The notes: generated from the sequence alone by a model not told the origin. A stretch of DNA of 64,000 nt from Heterocephalus glaber (GCF_000247695.1 NW_004624784.1:15604969-15668968); one strand, 5' to 3'; positions 25,444 through 38,299 are shown, numbered from the stretch's first letter. A program made the numbers and translations.

Positions 25444-25606
25444 AGGCTCATGGTAGTGAATGCCTGTAATCCCAGCACTTTGGGAGGCTGAGGCAAGTTT
25501 GAGTCAGCCCAAGCAATTTAACACTGAGTAAGAGCCTGTCTCAAATGAAAAAAAGCCTGAGGATATAGCTCAATGCAAAGATTCTGTGTTTAATTCCCAG
25601 TACTGA
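25444..25606 (+). mobile_element. B1/ID dimeric SINE, short right arm
   Basis: B1 arm with CCTGTAATCCCAGCACTTTG. The right arm runs directly from TAGCTCAATGCAAAG to TTCCCAG and so lacks about 15-20 bases of the ID middle. The tail grades into a tetranucleotide repeat. Confidence 0.85.
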
Positions 25607-25609
25607 GAT

Positions 25610-25703
25610 AGGTAGATAGATAGATAGATAGATACATACATACATACATACATACATACATACATACATAGGTAAATAGATAGATAGATAGATAGATAGA
25701 TAG
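25610..25703. repeat. Compound (GATA)n(CATA)n(GATA)n microsatellite
   Basis: GATA units switch to about nine CATA units, then back to GATA after one interruption (GGTAAATAGA). It starts at the 3' end of the B1/ID SINE and probably grew from its tail. Confidence 0.95.
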
Positions 25704-26116
25704 AGGCAGCATCACATTTTGTCAACCCTAAGCAGTATGGTTGGGTTTTAGGGTTTCAGTACATAACATCCCTCTTTTCTCTCCTCCTCCAAGGTAGCAA
25801 AGCAGTTGAAAATAGATTCAAGAGCCTGACTGGTACAATTGTATTGGAGATAAGAGTGTTTTGTTTTTGTGTTTTCTTTATTGGTTTGTTTTGAGATAGG
25901 ATTTGGATGAATGGCCACAAGGGGATTTCTAAAACCTCACTGCAGAATTAGACACATTCACCAGACAGAGAGCTGGCAGAGAGCAGATCTGAATAGTCCC
26001 TCTTCCTTGACAGGCAAGTCTAAAAAGAGGACCCAGAAGGGATTGAGTACCATTCCCCCAGCTTCCTTCTAAACTTGTTCTCCTCATCAGACCCAGTGTC
26101 GTTTGTAATAAGGTTT

Positions 26117-26199
26117 TTTTTTTTCGGTACCAGGGATTGAACTCGGGTCCTTGCGCTTGCGCAGCAGGCGGCAAAACCACTGAGCTAAATCCCCGGCCC
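26117..26199 (-). mobile_element. ID SINE, antisense, young
   Basis: CGGTACCAGGGATTGAACTC, a middle of GCGCAGCAGGCGGCAAAACC, and CTAAATCCCCGGCCC. The 13-bp duplication TGTAATAAGGTTT is exact on both sides. Confidence 0.96.
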
Positions 26200-26472
26200 T
26201 GTAATAAGGTTTTGGAAAGGCCTCTTTAATATCGTAAAATGATATTTATAGAAAATATGAATAAAAAATTTAAAGATCATCTAATTTTAATAAAAAGGAG
26301 AAAACAATGTAATTTATTAATGAAAAAATATATATTTCAGTGAGTAAATCCTTGGACATAATCCCCCAGAAGGATTCATAAGACAGTAAGATGCTTCTGC
26401 TCTGCAACTGTGTCAGACACAAATACAGACAGGTATTGGAATGCTCTATTAGCAGCTCCAAAGCCATGGTTA

Positions 26473-26560
26473 GGGCGGGAAGTGGAACTTGTTGGTAGGG
26501 TGCTGTCTGCTATGTGTAAGTCCCTCAGTTTGATGCCCAGCACCACAAAATAAAAAAAAA
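26473..26560 (+). mobile_element. ID SINE, degraded
   Basis: GGTAGGGTGCTGTCTGC to GTTTGATGCCCAGCACCAC. The A box is badly decayed, and the copy is clearly older than the IDs on either side. Confidence 0.65.
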
Positions 26561-26620
26561 CATGATTTTCCAAATTGTTAAACAACTCTCGCTAAAGCTC
26601 CAAATAAAATAATTATTTCT

Positions 26621-26706
26621 GGGCTGGGGATTTAGCCCAGCGGTTTCGCCGCCTCCTGCGCAAGTGCAAAGACCTGAGTTCGATCCCTGGTACCAAAAAA
26701 CCCCCC
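26621..26706 (+). mobile_element. ID SINE, young
   Basis: GGGCTGGGGATTTAGCCCAG with the middle CTCCTGCGCAAGTGCAAAGA and end GTTCGATCCCTGGTACC. It is oriented against the ID at 26117, 420 bp away. Confidence 0.93.
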
Positions 26707-27353
26707 CAAAACTAATAATAATTATTATGTCCTCAATGCAGAGAATGGCATCCCTGGGAAAAGTGTATATTAAGAGTATGTATAAGACTTTTTTTGCATA
26801 AAAATGGATTAGATTGTAGACTTATATGATTAAAGACAGGCTATTCACCAATGCAAACATCTGGTGTGACATTTGAAAACTGTACAGAAGTTGTTCAGAA
26901 CATAAGTGTTACTTGTTTGGTAATATTTTGTGGTGTGAGGTGTCTAGAATACTCCTCTCTGCTCAGAAAAAACACCCCATGGAGCCTAGAAAACATGTTT
27001 CAGGGTAGCTATCATCTCCAGTGAGAACAGCTCACCTTGGCCCACCAAGGAGCCACAGAGCTGGCTGTATGTACCCTGGCAGCAGACCTTCTTCCAAATA
27101 GTCTTAGAAGGCAGTGGGACCCAGAGGCTCCCCTGGCCCTGGGAAAGGCATCCTGGAAGTAACAGATAGAGCCCCTGTCCTCTGAGAACTCAGCTTGCTG
27201 TCCAGTGAGGGAGAGGGCCTGGAAAGGTACAAACATCAGAGCGAGCCGCGTGTGAGCCAAGGCCACCTCTGCAGCGCATGAGCTAGCCTGACTGGGTGAC
27301 AAGGTGTAGAGCAGAATTTTCAGGGAAGAAATAATTGTCAAGATTAAATTATC

Positions 27354-27574
27354 CCACTGGGCGTGGTGGCACAGGACTGTAATCCCAACAACTCAGGAGG
27401 CGGAGGCAAGAGGACCATAAATTCAAGGCTAGCCTGGCGAGTTTAGCAAGACAGTATCTCGAAAAGTTTTTTTAAAAACATTTTTTAAATGGGATGGGTA
27501 TTGAGCCCAGTGGTAGAGTGCTTGCCTAGCATGTGCAAGGCCCTGAGTTCAATCTCCAGTACATACATACATAC
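27354..27574 (+). mobile_element. B1/ID dimeric SINE
   Basis: Left arm with GGCGTGGTGGCACAGGACTG, a T/A-rich linker, then an ID arm with GGTAGAGTGCTTGCCTAGCA. The tail is ACATACATACATAC. Confidence 0.9.
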
Positions 27575-27634
27575 GTGACCACCTTCTCCAAAGTGATTTT
27601 CCCATTGTATTTATAACATATATGATAATATAGC

Positions 27635-27830
27635 ATTAATTGAACTCTGATTGCATTTTAGGTACCAAGTGCAAATTTTTACATACATTATTTCTTTTAA
27701 TACTTATAGTAACCCTGTGAGGTAGTCTCCCCCTAGTGAAAAGGCAGGTCTGAATCATCTGCATTCTGTAGATGAGGGAACAGAGGTTCTGAGTGGTTAA
27801 GGGCTTTTCCAAGATCACATTGTCCATACA
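27635..27830 (-). mobile_element. MIR relic, antisense
   Basis: TAACCCTGTGAGGTAGTCTC, CTGTAGATGAGGGAACAGAG and CCAAGATCACATTG. Confidence 0.8.
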
Positions 27831-27989
27831 TGGAGGTCTGGATTTACAGCTGGATCTGCCAGCCTCCCAGCTCCATGGCTCTGCCCACTCCGCTGCCCTG
27901 CTTATCTTGGAGGAGACAGTGTGATGGATGCAGAGGATACACCAGATTGCCCATCTTGCTCAATGACTCTTTGTGCTCAGCCCCCTCAT

Positions 27990-28100
27990 CCAAAGATGAG
28001 AATAGTAATACAATACTACCCACTTCCTAGGATGTTGTAAGAATTAATACAGTTAAGACCCATAAAGTACTTGGTATAGTCTCTGGCACACAGTAATCCA
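27990..28100 (+). mobile_element. MIR relic, 3' half
   Basis: AAGATGAGAATAGTAATACA and TAGTCTCTGGCACACAGTAA. Confidence 0.75.
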
Positions 28101-28929
28101 CAAAAAAATCAGCTCTTAATTTTTTCTGGTGAATGGCAATCCATCACTTCTTTTCTCCTTTCTCTGTGTGGCTACTTGGCTGGGCTTGCACCATGTTAAA
28201 TGGGCTGCAGGTACTAATAGAAAGATCTTTTTTTTTTGATGGGGGGAGCTATCATCTCTCAATCTATGCCCTACTGGCCTCCCCAAACTTGGGTAGAGGA
28301 ACAATGATAAATGCATTTGCTTTTGGAGAAGTGGAAGTTTGTCCTCCTTTGCCAGCCATACTTGGTGCTTTGGCCTGAGGCCTAAGCCTCAGACACCTGA
28401 GTGTCAGCTGTTTCCTGTTTGTACCTGGGCAGCATCCCCAGTACTGGGTGGACCACCCTTGTGGAGAACACGGTAGTAAGCAGCAGGGAAGAATGGAGCA
28501 GTTGTCTTGGTTCTCAGGAGGCATACCCTTAGTACTTGCTGGCTTAGCAGATAGCTACAAACACTTCTCCAAAGCCCTTCTGCTGAGTGGGGTCTGGGCC
28601 TTGCTGGTTCTCACTCTAGTACAGCCATGAGACCATGGAAATACTCTGAAATGTTCCTCTCAGCCCAGCTGTGAGAATGAAAGAGGGAGTGGAAGGTATC
28701 AGGTCCTTTCACTAATTCTGCAGGATCAGGAAGTGGGGTTTCCTTGGAGAGGTCAGTGAGTTGCATTTGGTGGAGCAGAGTCTGGTGAAACTAAGAGCAG
28801 GGCCAGCTCTTTTTCTCCTGCAGGAGTCTCTTTGGGACAGAGGTCTTGAAAGGGAAAGTGGATGTGGTCCCAAATAATCATAGAAGTTAATATCATTAAC
28901 TGAGCTTATAACCGACACTGCGCTGAACA

Positions 28930-29215
28930 CTACAGGCAGCAGCTCCTTACCACTTCACAGCATCCCAAAGACGTCGATTTTATAATTTCTACTTTGCAGA
29001 TGAATAAACAGAGGCTGGAAGAAGTCAAGAGACTTGCTAAAGGTCAGGATTCACACCAAGGTTTATGTGATGTGCTAGATGTACTACATAGGTTATATCT
29101 TATTTAATATTGCTTAATCCTTACAACAGCCCAGTGAGGTAAGCATGATTATTCCCATCGCATAGCTGGGGAAACTAAAGCTCAAGGTGGGGTTCAGATG
29201 TAAGACAGGCCTGTC
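28930..29215 (-). mobile_element. Two consecutive MIR relics, antisense
   Basis: First ACTTTGCAGATGAATAAACA with GAGGCTGGAAG (28990-29020). Then TTACAACAGCCCAGTGAGGT and CATAGCTGGGGAAACTAAAG (29121-29180). Confidence 0.75.
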
Positions 29216-29874
29216 TGACTTTCCTCCATATCAGGCTGCTTTTGAGAAAGAGAAGAGGGGGAGAGTGTGAGAGGAAGGAGGCTTCTGCCAATGGAACAGG
29301 TCTCAATTGAATCCCTCATTTGATGCGTCCGGATCTTTTCCAGATCTCCAGATACCCCAGACTCACACCAGTTCCCGGAGACTTCTTCTGGCTGGGGCTC
29401 CTGGCTGGGAAACAGAGATAGCATCTGCATGCCCAGGGAGGGTTGCCAGAAGATGGGTGGGGTAGAGAAGTGTTTCCACCCAAAGAGGGTTCCCCGGTAG
29501 AGCCACCTCCCTGGGCCTGTGCGTGAGAAGGGCTCTGGGAGGAGAGGTGTTTTCGTGTGTGCCTGTAGGGCAGGGGTGGGCCCTGGCTTTCTCTCTGCCC
29601 CCAAGGCAGAGGGCTGTCAAGGCAGATCTAATAACCTGCCAAGTGTACTTCTCTAAGAATCAGAGTTTCAGCCAAAAATAAACTTCTACCTCAAACTGCC
29701 CCCAGTCCTTCCTGCCCGTGGCTTTGGAGGCCATGCTCAGGGCTCAGGTGCTGTTTCCATGTGCCTGCTTCATTCCCTGCCTGATTCCCCAGTCATCTCT
29801 CATGCTGTATCCCTCTGCTTGACAACTTACGTTGGACTTTTTCAAGCCAGTAAGCTTTTTTCTCCCCTTGCAGA

Positions 29875-29990
29875 AACTGTGTAAAGTGGGTATTCTATTC
29901 TCATTTAACAAATAAGGAAACTGAGGCTCAGAATGATACTGACTTGTAATTAATTGGCAGAGCTGGAACTTGATTCATTCACCTTAATGC
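29875..29990 (-). mobile_element. MIR relic, antisense
   Basis: TAACAAATAAGGAAACTGAG, then GGCAGAGCTGGAACTTGATT. Confidence 0.75.
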
Positions 29991-30324
29991 AGTACCTATT
30001 GATCTCAGGCACCATGGTCAATGCTGGTTCCTTTTCTCCACACCCGGCTTATTCCACTGATCGCTGCTGCCCTCACTGCCCCAGTAAGTAGGTGCTAGGC
30101 CTCTGCTGCTCAGGTCCAGATCATGTGTGGAGATTTCCCTCCCTGTCCCATGCACAGCCTCCCAATCCCTCTAGCTCCCAACCCCTGAGGATCCTTTGCT
30201 CACATCCTGTTGTGCTTTGCTTTGTTGGCAGCCCCTCCCCTGCACTGGCATCTTTGAATGCTTCTTCCCACAGACTTGGTTACCTTGGATTGCTGCAGAG
30301 CACCTCTGGGTCCAGCCCCGCAGG

Positions 30325-30490
30325 AGACAGTGTGGTAGACATAGGTCCAGCTGGGTTCAAATCTCAGCTGTACCAATAGGAGCTGAATAATCTGGTCACT
30401 TATGCTCTCCAAGCCTCAGTTACCCCTATGTAAAATGGGGAGAATAACAACACCAAATTTACAATGTTGTTAGGAGAATTAAATGATATT
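30325..30490 (+). mobile_element. MIR relic
   Basis: GCTGGGTTCAAATCTCAGCT and AAGCCTCAGTTACCCC, then TGTAAAATGGGGAGAATAAC. Confidence 0.85.
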
Positions 30491-32620
30491 TTGCCATTTC
30501 AATAATTTTGTACCAGTCTCAGTTCCAGTTTCCCCACTGTACATCAGCCTGTCTCCAATTCACCCCTTCTTCCCAGCCTTGTCTTTGGGAGGCTCTGGAG
30601 ACCTCCACAGCTGAGAAGAGACCTCCATTCAGATCCCTCAACTGCTGGCCTCCCTGTGACTATCCTTACCTGTGCCCTGTGCCTGACTCAGCCATGACTA
30701 GAACAATAATGAGAATAACTTGTTCTGTGCCAGGTAAACACAGGCAAGACTCACTAGACTGAACAAGGTGGTTTTTGAAATATTGTATGCAAATAAGTTT
30801 CATAAATGAAATCTTATTTTTCTTCAATAAGAGAACCTGCATTTAAAAAAAATAGTAAGAGTAATTCCTTCACAGAACAAAGAATGCCTTTTTGTGGTTA
30901 GTTGGAGCCAAACATCCTCTGTAAGATTTGCGTGAAGTGAATTTTATGTTACTCTTAGTTTTTCCCTTGATGATATCTTGAAATGTGTGGTCTTAACAAG
31001 GGGTTTTTAAATCTTAACCTAGGCTGTTGCTGTGAATGGGCTCATCCGAGGAGTTGGATGTGTGTTTTGCAGGATACTTATGAAGTTAGTAAACTAGGGC
31101 CTAAAAAGATTTGGATACTTACTCCCAGGGCAGGCAGACATTGATTTCTGCAGGGGTCAGTGGTGGAGAGCTTTTGTGCTCTTAGCTCTGGGCTGGAAGC
31201 TAAGGTGCTGAGAGGAGTGGATCAGGCTGAACTTGGACTCTGAGGCACACAGTGCTAGGCCAGAAAGGTTAATGCTCCACTGTACTAGACAGAAAACAAT
31301 GAATCTGGGAGAACTTTGACCGGAAGCAGAACCTATTTCCTTTCTGAGGATTTGGTGCTTTCTCTTAAAGCCAAGGGCAGATCCTGGCTAGTGGGGTCCT
31401 CCTCAGAGCCTGGCTTTGCCCATGTGGGTCTGGGGGGAAGGAGTACTTTTCTGGCATAAAGAAATGTGGGGGTCAACAGGGCCTGGAGTTTGTGACTTTG
31501 CCCAAGATGTAACAACTCAGCAAAGACCTGGTGTTCCTATAGTGGCTGCCCACTCCTCCATCCTCTATAGGTAGGTCTCCAAGGGAATAGGATCCACAAA
31601 ATCCAACCTCACAAGATTCCTCCAGTCCCCCTATTTCCAAGCACCGCCTGCATGCTTATTAGAAGTAAGATGACTCTGGAATGGAGGGGTCTGAAGGCAT
31701 GGAGGAACAGAGAAGTAGACATATTGATTCTGCTTTGCATGTGCTCAGCCTCCAACACTCCCCCACCCACCCACACACACACTGGCTCTGTCCCCATGAA
31801 ACACCCATGCATCTTCCCAGCCTCAGCCAAAATGCCTCATTCTGTATGTGGTTCTCCAGGCCCACCCACTCCACTTTCTGTACCTTGATGGGCTTCTGCT
31901 GTGTGTCTGCCTTCCCCTCCAGGCAGTAGAGTATTTGAGGAAAGAGTCTATACTCTACATCATGTTTATTATAGTAGAACAGAGCCTGACGTGCAATAGG
32001 GATTCAATCTGTGTTTCCTAAATAAATGCATGGGTGGATAGTTGGAACAAACATGCCCCCAACCTTCCCTTCATCGTGGATTTTCTGAATCCCCCCTCTG
32101 CTTTTCATGTTGTTCTGTTCCCTGTTGTCTTTGCTCCCAGTCAGTGTTTCACAAAAAGTCATCCCCTTTGCCTGGGAAGGGGAGCTTGTTAGATTTATGC
32201 AAATAGGAAATGAGGTGGGCTCCATCCACTAGGCTCTGGTAAATATTTTCTAACTGCACCATTTGCCAGATGTTGGTCAAATGGCTTCTGGTAGCTAGGA
32301 CTTCATCTCTGGGACCCAGGTCCTGTATACAGGAGTCTGGCCAAGCCAATTGGAGGCTGGTTCAGCTAACTATCCCAAGCCAGAACAGGGCACAAGCCAG
32401 AAAGGCCTTTTATGAAGTTAGGGGGATGTGCTCCCTCTCTCCTGGCCATTTTAATGGAAACAATATGATGGGAACATCTGTGACATCTATTATCTTGGTG
32501 ACTTTATTTTTCATAAACTGAACAAATTTGGGGTGAACCTCCAATTCTAGGGTACATAGGCACATACAGTTTGTGGGGTTTTTTTTCTGTTGTTTGGTTT
32601 TTTTGTTGTTGTTGTTCTTC

Positions 32621-32699
32621 CCTTTTGCAGTGTGGAAAATGAGCCCAGGGCCACATGCCCGCTAGGCAATTACTCTACCACTGAACTACACCCCACCCC
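32621..32699 (-). mobile_element. ID SINE, antisense, diverged
   Basis: GCAGTGTGGAAAATGAGCCC to CTGAACTACACCCCACCCC. Preceded by T/G-rich sequence with (GTT)n. Confidence 0.75.
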
Positions 32700-33720
32700 A
32701 GAACCCAGAAGCCTCAGGCTAATGGTCCTGGAGGCTGTCTGTCCTCTGTTCTCAGCAGTGCTCCACAGAACTCTCCTGCTCCCACCCTTCAGCTGTCTTC
32801 TCCCTCCTTTTTATCCTCTGCATCAACACTTTTATTTGTAATAGAGCATCTCATGACTCAGTTTTCACTGCAATGAAATTCAAATAGGAAAAAACAGTGA
32901 ATTTTTGTAAAGCTAAATATACTCCATTTTTACAACTCAAGATTTTGCATTTGTTGGTGTTAAAATATTTATTTTATATCATGAAACAATGGTGAAAGTA
33001 GAGGACACTAGTTACTTTAATATCCTTGTTTGACAAAATAAAAAATTTTTTAAAAAGAATGTGTTTGTCATGAACCTCAAAGGCCTAGGACCAAGTGACA
33101 TCAGTTTCCTAACTACTGATACCCCTCACCTTTAATCCATGGCCTTGGCCCCAGGTCTCTGCCAAAGCTCTCCTAGGATTCCAGGTTCACTCCCAGAAGG
33201 CAGCCTGCTCCAGGCTTGTGCCTCCCCTGGAATGTCAGGAGCTCTCTCCTATTAAAGGAGGTGCTTGTCATCTCCCTGTGGGCAACCATTCCTGCCTCAG
33301 CTCCAGGCCTGAGTGGATCCCTTTCACATGACAGCCCTATAATATTTGAGATAAGTCATCACCCTTACAGTCTTTCTCCTTTCTCTGTAAATATCCCAAT
33401 CTCAGTATGTGATTTCACATGTCCTGCTTCCGATTGCCTTCATGAAAGCAATTAGATGCATAAAACATGAGTACTTTCTTGTCATAGAAAATTTCACAAG
33501 AGTTAAAAAGAAAGACTTTTTAATTCCTGTTTAGTTGTAGTTCTCTTCACAAAGGTAATTTCTGTTACCAAGATAGCATAACGTCTAAAATACCTTTTCC
33601 CCCCTCGATATATAATACAAAGGGAAGTATATAAATGTTTGTGCCATTTAAAAATAGATGCACACATATAAATTATATGGCATGTATTCTTTTGCAACTT
33701 TCTTTTTAAATTTAAAAATT

Positions 33721-33840
33721 AGCTGGGTAGAGTGGTGCACACCTGTAATCCCAGCCACTCAGGAGGCTAAGGCAAGAGGATCTCAAGTTTGAGGTCAGCC
33801 TGGGCAACTTGGTGAGACCTTGTCTGAAAAAGGAAATTTT
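33721..33840 (+). mobile_element. B1 SINE
   Basis: AGCTGGGTAGAGTGGTGCAC to GAGACCTTGTCTGAAAAAGG. It has no ID arm of its own and is followed directly by the next dimer. Confidence 0.9.
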
Positions 33841-33854
33841 AAAAAAAGGGCTAG

Positions 33855-34070
33855 GGCTGGGAGTGGTGATATATGTCTGTAATCCCAGAACTCTGGGAGG
33901 CTAAGGCAAGACGATCTCAGGTTGAAGCCCAAACTAGGCAATTTAGCAACTTAGTGAAACTCTGTCTAAAGATAAAAACTGGAGAAAAGAGCTGAGGATG
34001 TAGCTCAGTGGGAGAATGCTTGCCTAGCATGCTCAAAGCCCTGGTTTCAATCCCCAGTACTACAAAAATA
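33855..34070 (+). mobile_element. B1/ID dimeric SINE
   Basis: Left arm GCTGGGAGTGGTGATATATG, right arm GAGCTGAGGATGTAGCTCAG to CCCCAGTACTAC. With 33721-33840 this makes a three-unit SINE block. Confidence 0.9.
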
Positions 34071-34220
34071 AATTTTAAAGTCAGAAAATAAGATTTATAG
34101 ATTGTTTCATGGCATTACATACTAAATAAGACTTTTGTTAATGAACACAAAATAATATATTTGTTTTAATGTAATTTTACTTTTCTTTTCTCCTATTGAT
34201 GGATATTAGGTTGCTTCCTT

Positions 34221-34273
34221 TATATACATACATACATATATATGTGTGTGTGTGTATGTATGTATATATATGT
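34221..34273. repeat. (TA/CA/TG)n microsatellite
   Basis: TATATACATACATACATA, then (GT)6, then TATGTATGTATATATA. An alternating purine-pyrimidine tract. Confidence 0.9.
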
Positions 34274-34826
34274 GATGCTCATTCGAACTCCTTGACCTCA
34301 TTTGTACCTTATTGCCTTAATAGGTACATGCTTCAGTTTGCCAGTCACCATCTATAAGTAGACGGCCCCAAGTGTGTAAGACTCAGTACTCAGATGAGGT
34401 CTGGTTAAGCCAGAGCAGAGTGTGACCATTTGTTCATGCATCCACTTACTTGTTCAAGATATTTTTATTGAGCAGGTACTGTTTATTTATTGTGCCCCAA
34501 TTTCCATTTGTGCCAGTTACAAATAAAGCAGTAATAAGGCCTTCCTTCATGAAATGATCAAGTAGAGGAACCTCCCTCAACAGATACTCTACTTCTGTTA
34601 GTACAGTCCGTTGGGCAGATTTTAAAAAGATAATCATGTCACACTGTCAATTTACATGCTCTTCAAGTCAATTAATACCTCTCAAGTTTTTTTTATGATA
34701 AACTGTTTTCTTATGCAGTTAATATTCCGTGCAACAGTTTTTACATTAGTTCTTGTTTTTTATCTTATTACTTTTTTTGCCTTACTACATATATTCAAGT
34801 GCTTTTTAAAAAAAGTCTTGATGTCT

Positions 34827-34910
34827 GGGCTGAGGATTTAGCTCAGTGGTTCTGCCGCCTGCCTCGCAAGCGCAAGGTCCTGAGTTCAATCCCCGGTACC
34901 AAAAAAAAAA
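34827..34910 (+). mobile_element. ID SINE, young, exact target duplication
   Basis: GGGCTGAGGATTTAGCTCAG, with the CCTGCCTCGCAAGCGCAAGG middle. TCTTGATGTCT is exact at 34816-34826 and 34911-34921. Confidence 0.96.
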
Positions 34911-35276
34911 TCTTGATGTCTTTGTGCAAAGTGCTAGCAAGCCCTGCTCCTTGTATAGAAATTTAATAGGTATACATGCTACATCTTTAGCCAAGTGACT
35001 ATTAACATTCCTAAAAAGACTGGCTCACAAGCAGAGCCCTGTGGCATGTCTGGATACATCCTCCTGATGGCAGTGACCCATTGCTCATCTGCCCTGTCTC
35101 AGCCCCTACAATTCCATCTTGACCTCCAAGGATGATACATACATACAAATGAAAATACGTACATACTACAACTATTGGATCTGCCTGAATCCCTCTTCTG
35201 GGAAACCCACATGAAATGAAACAAGTTTGGCATGAAATTTTAAGTCATGTGATACAACAGAAAGAGGGTTGATTTT

Positions 35277-35429
35277 CTTTCTTTTGTTTTTTTGAGTCAG
35301 GGTCTCCCTTTGTAGTTCAGGCTGGCCCTGAACTCAGTCTGTAGCCCAGGCTGGCCTCGAACTTGCAGCGATCCTCCTGTCTCAGCCTCCCAAGTGCTGG
35401 GATTACAGGCACGAGACACCATGCCCGGC
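35277..35429 (-). mobile_element. B1 SINE, antisense, full length, young
   Basis: GAGTCAGGGTCTCCCTTTGT to ACGAGACACCATGCCCGGC, with a duplicated internal CAGGCTGGCC block typical of B1. The 15-bp target duplication AAGAGGGTTGATTTT is exact. Confidence 0.95.
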
Positions 35430-35445
35430 AAGAGGGTTGATTTTG

Positions 35446-35640
35446 AAGCCACTTAGACCTGGGTTCAAATACCAGCCCAGCCACTTCCTAGCTGTATGGC
35501 CTTTGAGAAGTCATTTGACTTCTCTGAGACCCAGTTTCTTATAAAATTGTTGAAAGTATTCACAAATTAATTTCACATACATTTAATAAGTACTGACCAG
35601 CATTACATTCTGTGCTAAGCATGGTAACCAAGGTAAGTCT
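35446..35640 (+). mobile_element. MIR relic
   Basis: GACCTGGGTTCAAATACCAG, TTCCTAGCTGTATGGCC, then GAGACCCAGTTTC. Confidence 0.85.
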
Positions 35641-36031
35641 CCCAGGAAATAAGTGTGAAAAAAATCACTATTTTCATATAGTTATGGTGACAAAAATAAG
35701 GAAGGAAAATCCTCCCTGAAATAGGTTTCGTATTTGGACTTGGGTCCCATTCCCAACATATTTCATTATAAGTGTACTGTGCAAATATTCCAAAATCCCC
35801 AAAAATATTTTTCCAAAAGCTGAAATACTTCTGGTCTTGAGCATTTCAGGTGAAGGATGATCAGTCTGTGTGCTATGAAGAGAATCTCTTGGCTCAAGTT
35901 CATTCAGCCTTTTGGTAACAAACTTGGTAGCTGCTTCCTAGCCTTTGAGAATTATCTTAAAATGTCAGTTGCATAGGTTGAACCAGCCATTGTGCCTAAA
36001 GACCTGTCCCAGGTTAATAAGGGTAACAAGA

Positions 36032-36120
36032 GGGCCGGGGATTTAGCTCAGTGGTTCCACCGCCTGCCTCAGAAGCACGAGGTCCAGAGTTCGATCCCTG
36101 GTACCAAAAAAAAAAAAAAA
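36032..36120 (+). mobile_element. ID SINE, young
   Basis: GGGCCGGGGATTTAGCTCAG to GATCCCTGGTACC with an A-tail of about 16. Confidence 0.95.
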
Positions 36121-37218
36121 AGTAGGGGTAATAAGATAGGCATGTACTCAATAAAAATGAAACCAAAGGGCAAGCCCAGGGTTAAAGGGAGCTGCATTAA
36201 TTACCTCACTTATTCAAACAGCCAACAGCATCACTTATTTAGAACCCCACTAAGTCTAAGGAGGAGCCAAAATGAGACCTCAAGCCAGGCTCCTCAGAGC
36301 CTCAAACTTTCATTTTAGAAATGGTTGTAATGATTCTGGATTTTAATTAATGCTCTGATTTTCTATCCCTTAGAAAATAGAAGCTGTAAATTCTAGCTGA
36401 AATAGAGGGCTTCTAAAAGCAAATATACCAACAGAAGGAAGGAAAAGCCTGATTGTGAAAAAGGAGGCAAGAAGCCTAGAAAAATTAGAGCTCAGAACTG
36501 CAAAATAATTTGTCTCGGGCCATATAGTGCATTGGCCAACAAAGGCCAAACACTTCAGTATCCCTGAGGGCGTGATTGGTTCTAAAAGGAGTTCAACATT
36601 ATGACTCTGACTCATGGACTGAATTAGCTTTCAGCTACTCTTTGAGGGAAAATAGGGATATAGATAATACCCTTACGCAAGATTGTTATTCAAAAGTAAA
36701 CCAATAAATATCTATCCAGAGCTGAAATAAAAAGCTTTGGAGCTTCGGGGGATAGATTTCAGTGACTTTGAAGACCCACTTGTTTAGGAAGCTCCCTCAG
36801 GAAATCCTAGGCATTTTCAGGCATGTTGAATTCTAAATCAGATGATGTGCGTTCCAATTACATCTCTACTGTTAGCCAGCCATGTATCTTAGATGAATGA
36901 ATCTCTTACCTTCCATGAACCTTGTTTGTTTGTTTTTTGAATGCAGAGTAGGAATAGCATTACCTTTTTGATCTTCTAGGAGGAGTCTGAGCTCAGAAAA
37001 AATGATATATGTGAAGGTGCTTTGTAAACTGTAAAGCATCATGATAATGTACAGGCTACAGGCTACAGCCCTGGATGCTAATGCTTGCTGGGACACAAGA
37101 CTCAGAATGTGTGAGACAAGGAGCCAGCTTCCCAGTTGTTGGTTAAATATATTTGTGCATGTGTTATATACATATGCAAATGTACATGTATATGTTTGTG
37201 TGCGCCTTTGTTTATTTA

Positions 37219-37298
37219 TTTATTTGGTACCAGGGATTGAACTCAGACCTTGTGCTTTCGAGGCAGGCACCGAACCACTGAGCTAAATCACAGGCCCA
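37219..37298 (-). mobile_element. ID SINE, antisense, with target duplication
   Basis: GGTACCAGGGATTGAACTCA to CTAAATCACAGGCCCA. CCTTTGTTTATTTA is repeated at 37205-37218 and 37299-37312. Confidence 0.94.
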
Positions 37299-37500
37299 CC
37301 TTTGTTTATTTAGACAATGTGTCTTTGAACCTCTCAGGGCATCCTTTTTATCAGGAGACAGATTCTACAATTAATTTCAACACTTTGTAGATAATAATGT
37401 TCTATGTCGATACATGACATTTTGAATTCTTATTGTTTTCTACTTTTCTAAATTGTTTTCTAATTTAAAATTAATACATAGTTTTAAAAAATCAACACTG

Positions 37501-37595
37501 GGGGCTGCAGAGATGACTCAGTGGTCATCTAAGTGAGCACTTGCCTGACATATGTAAGGTCCTGGGCTCTATCCCCAGCACTGCAAAAATAAAAA
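37501..37595 (+). mobile_element. ID SINE, diverged
   Basis: GGGGCTGCAGAGATGACTCA to TATCCCCAGCACTGC with an AAAATAAAAAG tail. It has an insertion after CAGTGGTC relative to the other copies. Confidence 0.85.
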
Positions 37596-38299
37596 GTAAA
37601 ATAAAAATTTTTAATGCAAAAATCAATCAAATATTGTAGAAATAGATTATATAGAAGATAAATACCTTATAGAATACCACATGCTTTCTACTTGACTTTC
37701 ATTAGGAGTTGGTTTAGAGTCCTTTAGACTCTTTATTCTGTGATAGTTCTAGTCTCACAGGCATTCAACAGAGAACCCCTGAAATAAACAAACCTTTGTT
37801 ATAGAACATAAATCTGTAGGGATAGAATTGTATTTTGTATCATAAAAGTGTTCCATTCTGTCTGTTCTCCTCTATGCCTATTGTTTTGGCTTTGGGCATG
37901 TCCACATCAGTTCTTACCTAAACTATTGCAGTATATAGCTTTTTACCTAGTTGTCTCACATGCCATAGTATGCCTGTACTCCCTTCAGATCCACATTCCA
38001 CATGGCTGTTAACTTGAACTAAGCTGACATCTCACCGTATCACCCACCTTCACTGTAGTCACATGGGCCTCAGAGTCCAGCCTGAACCCCTTGGTACAAT
38101 ACACCAATCCCCGCTCCACCCTACCCTCAGCCCTGCCTTTTGCCTACCCTGCACAGCATCTCCTATCTCCTACCCTGCACAGCAGCAATCTGGGATTACT
38201 TGAAGTGGATGTTTCATCTTTGTGACTTTGGACAAGCTGCTGCTACTTTCTGGGATACCCACCTTTGCCTTGTTTATCTGGCGAACTCCTCTTCATCTG

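Noticed and set aside
25610..25703. A CRISPR-like or tandem regulatory array
   Set aside because: Plain tetranucleotide microsatellite attached to a SINE tail, with no spacers.
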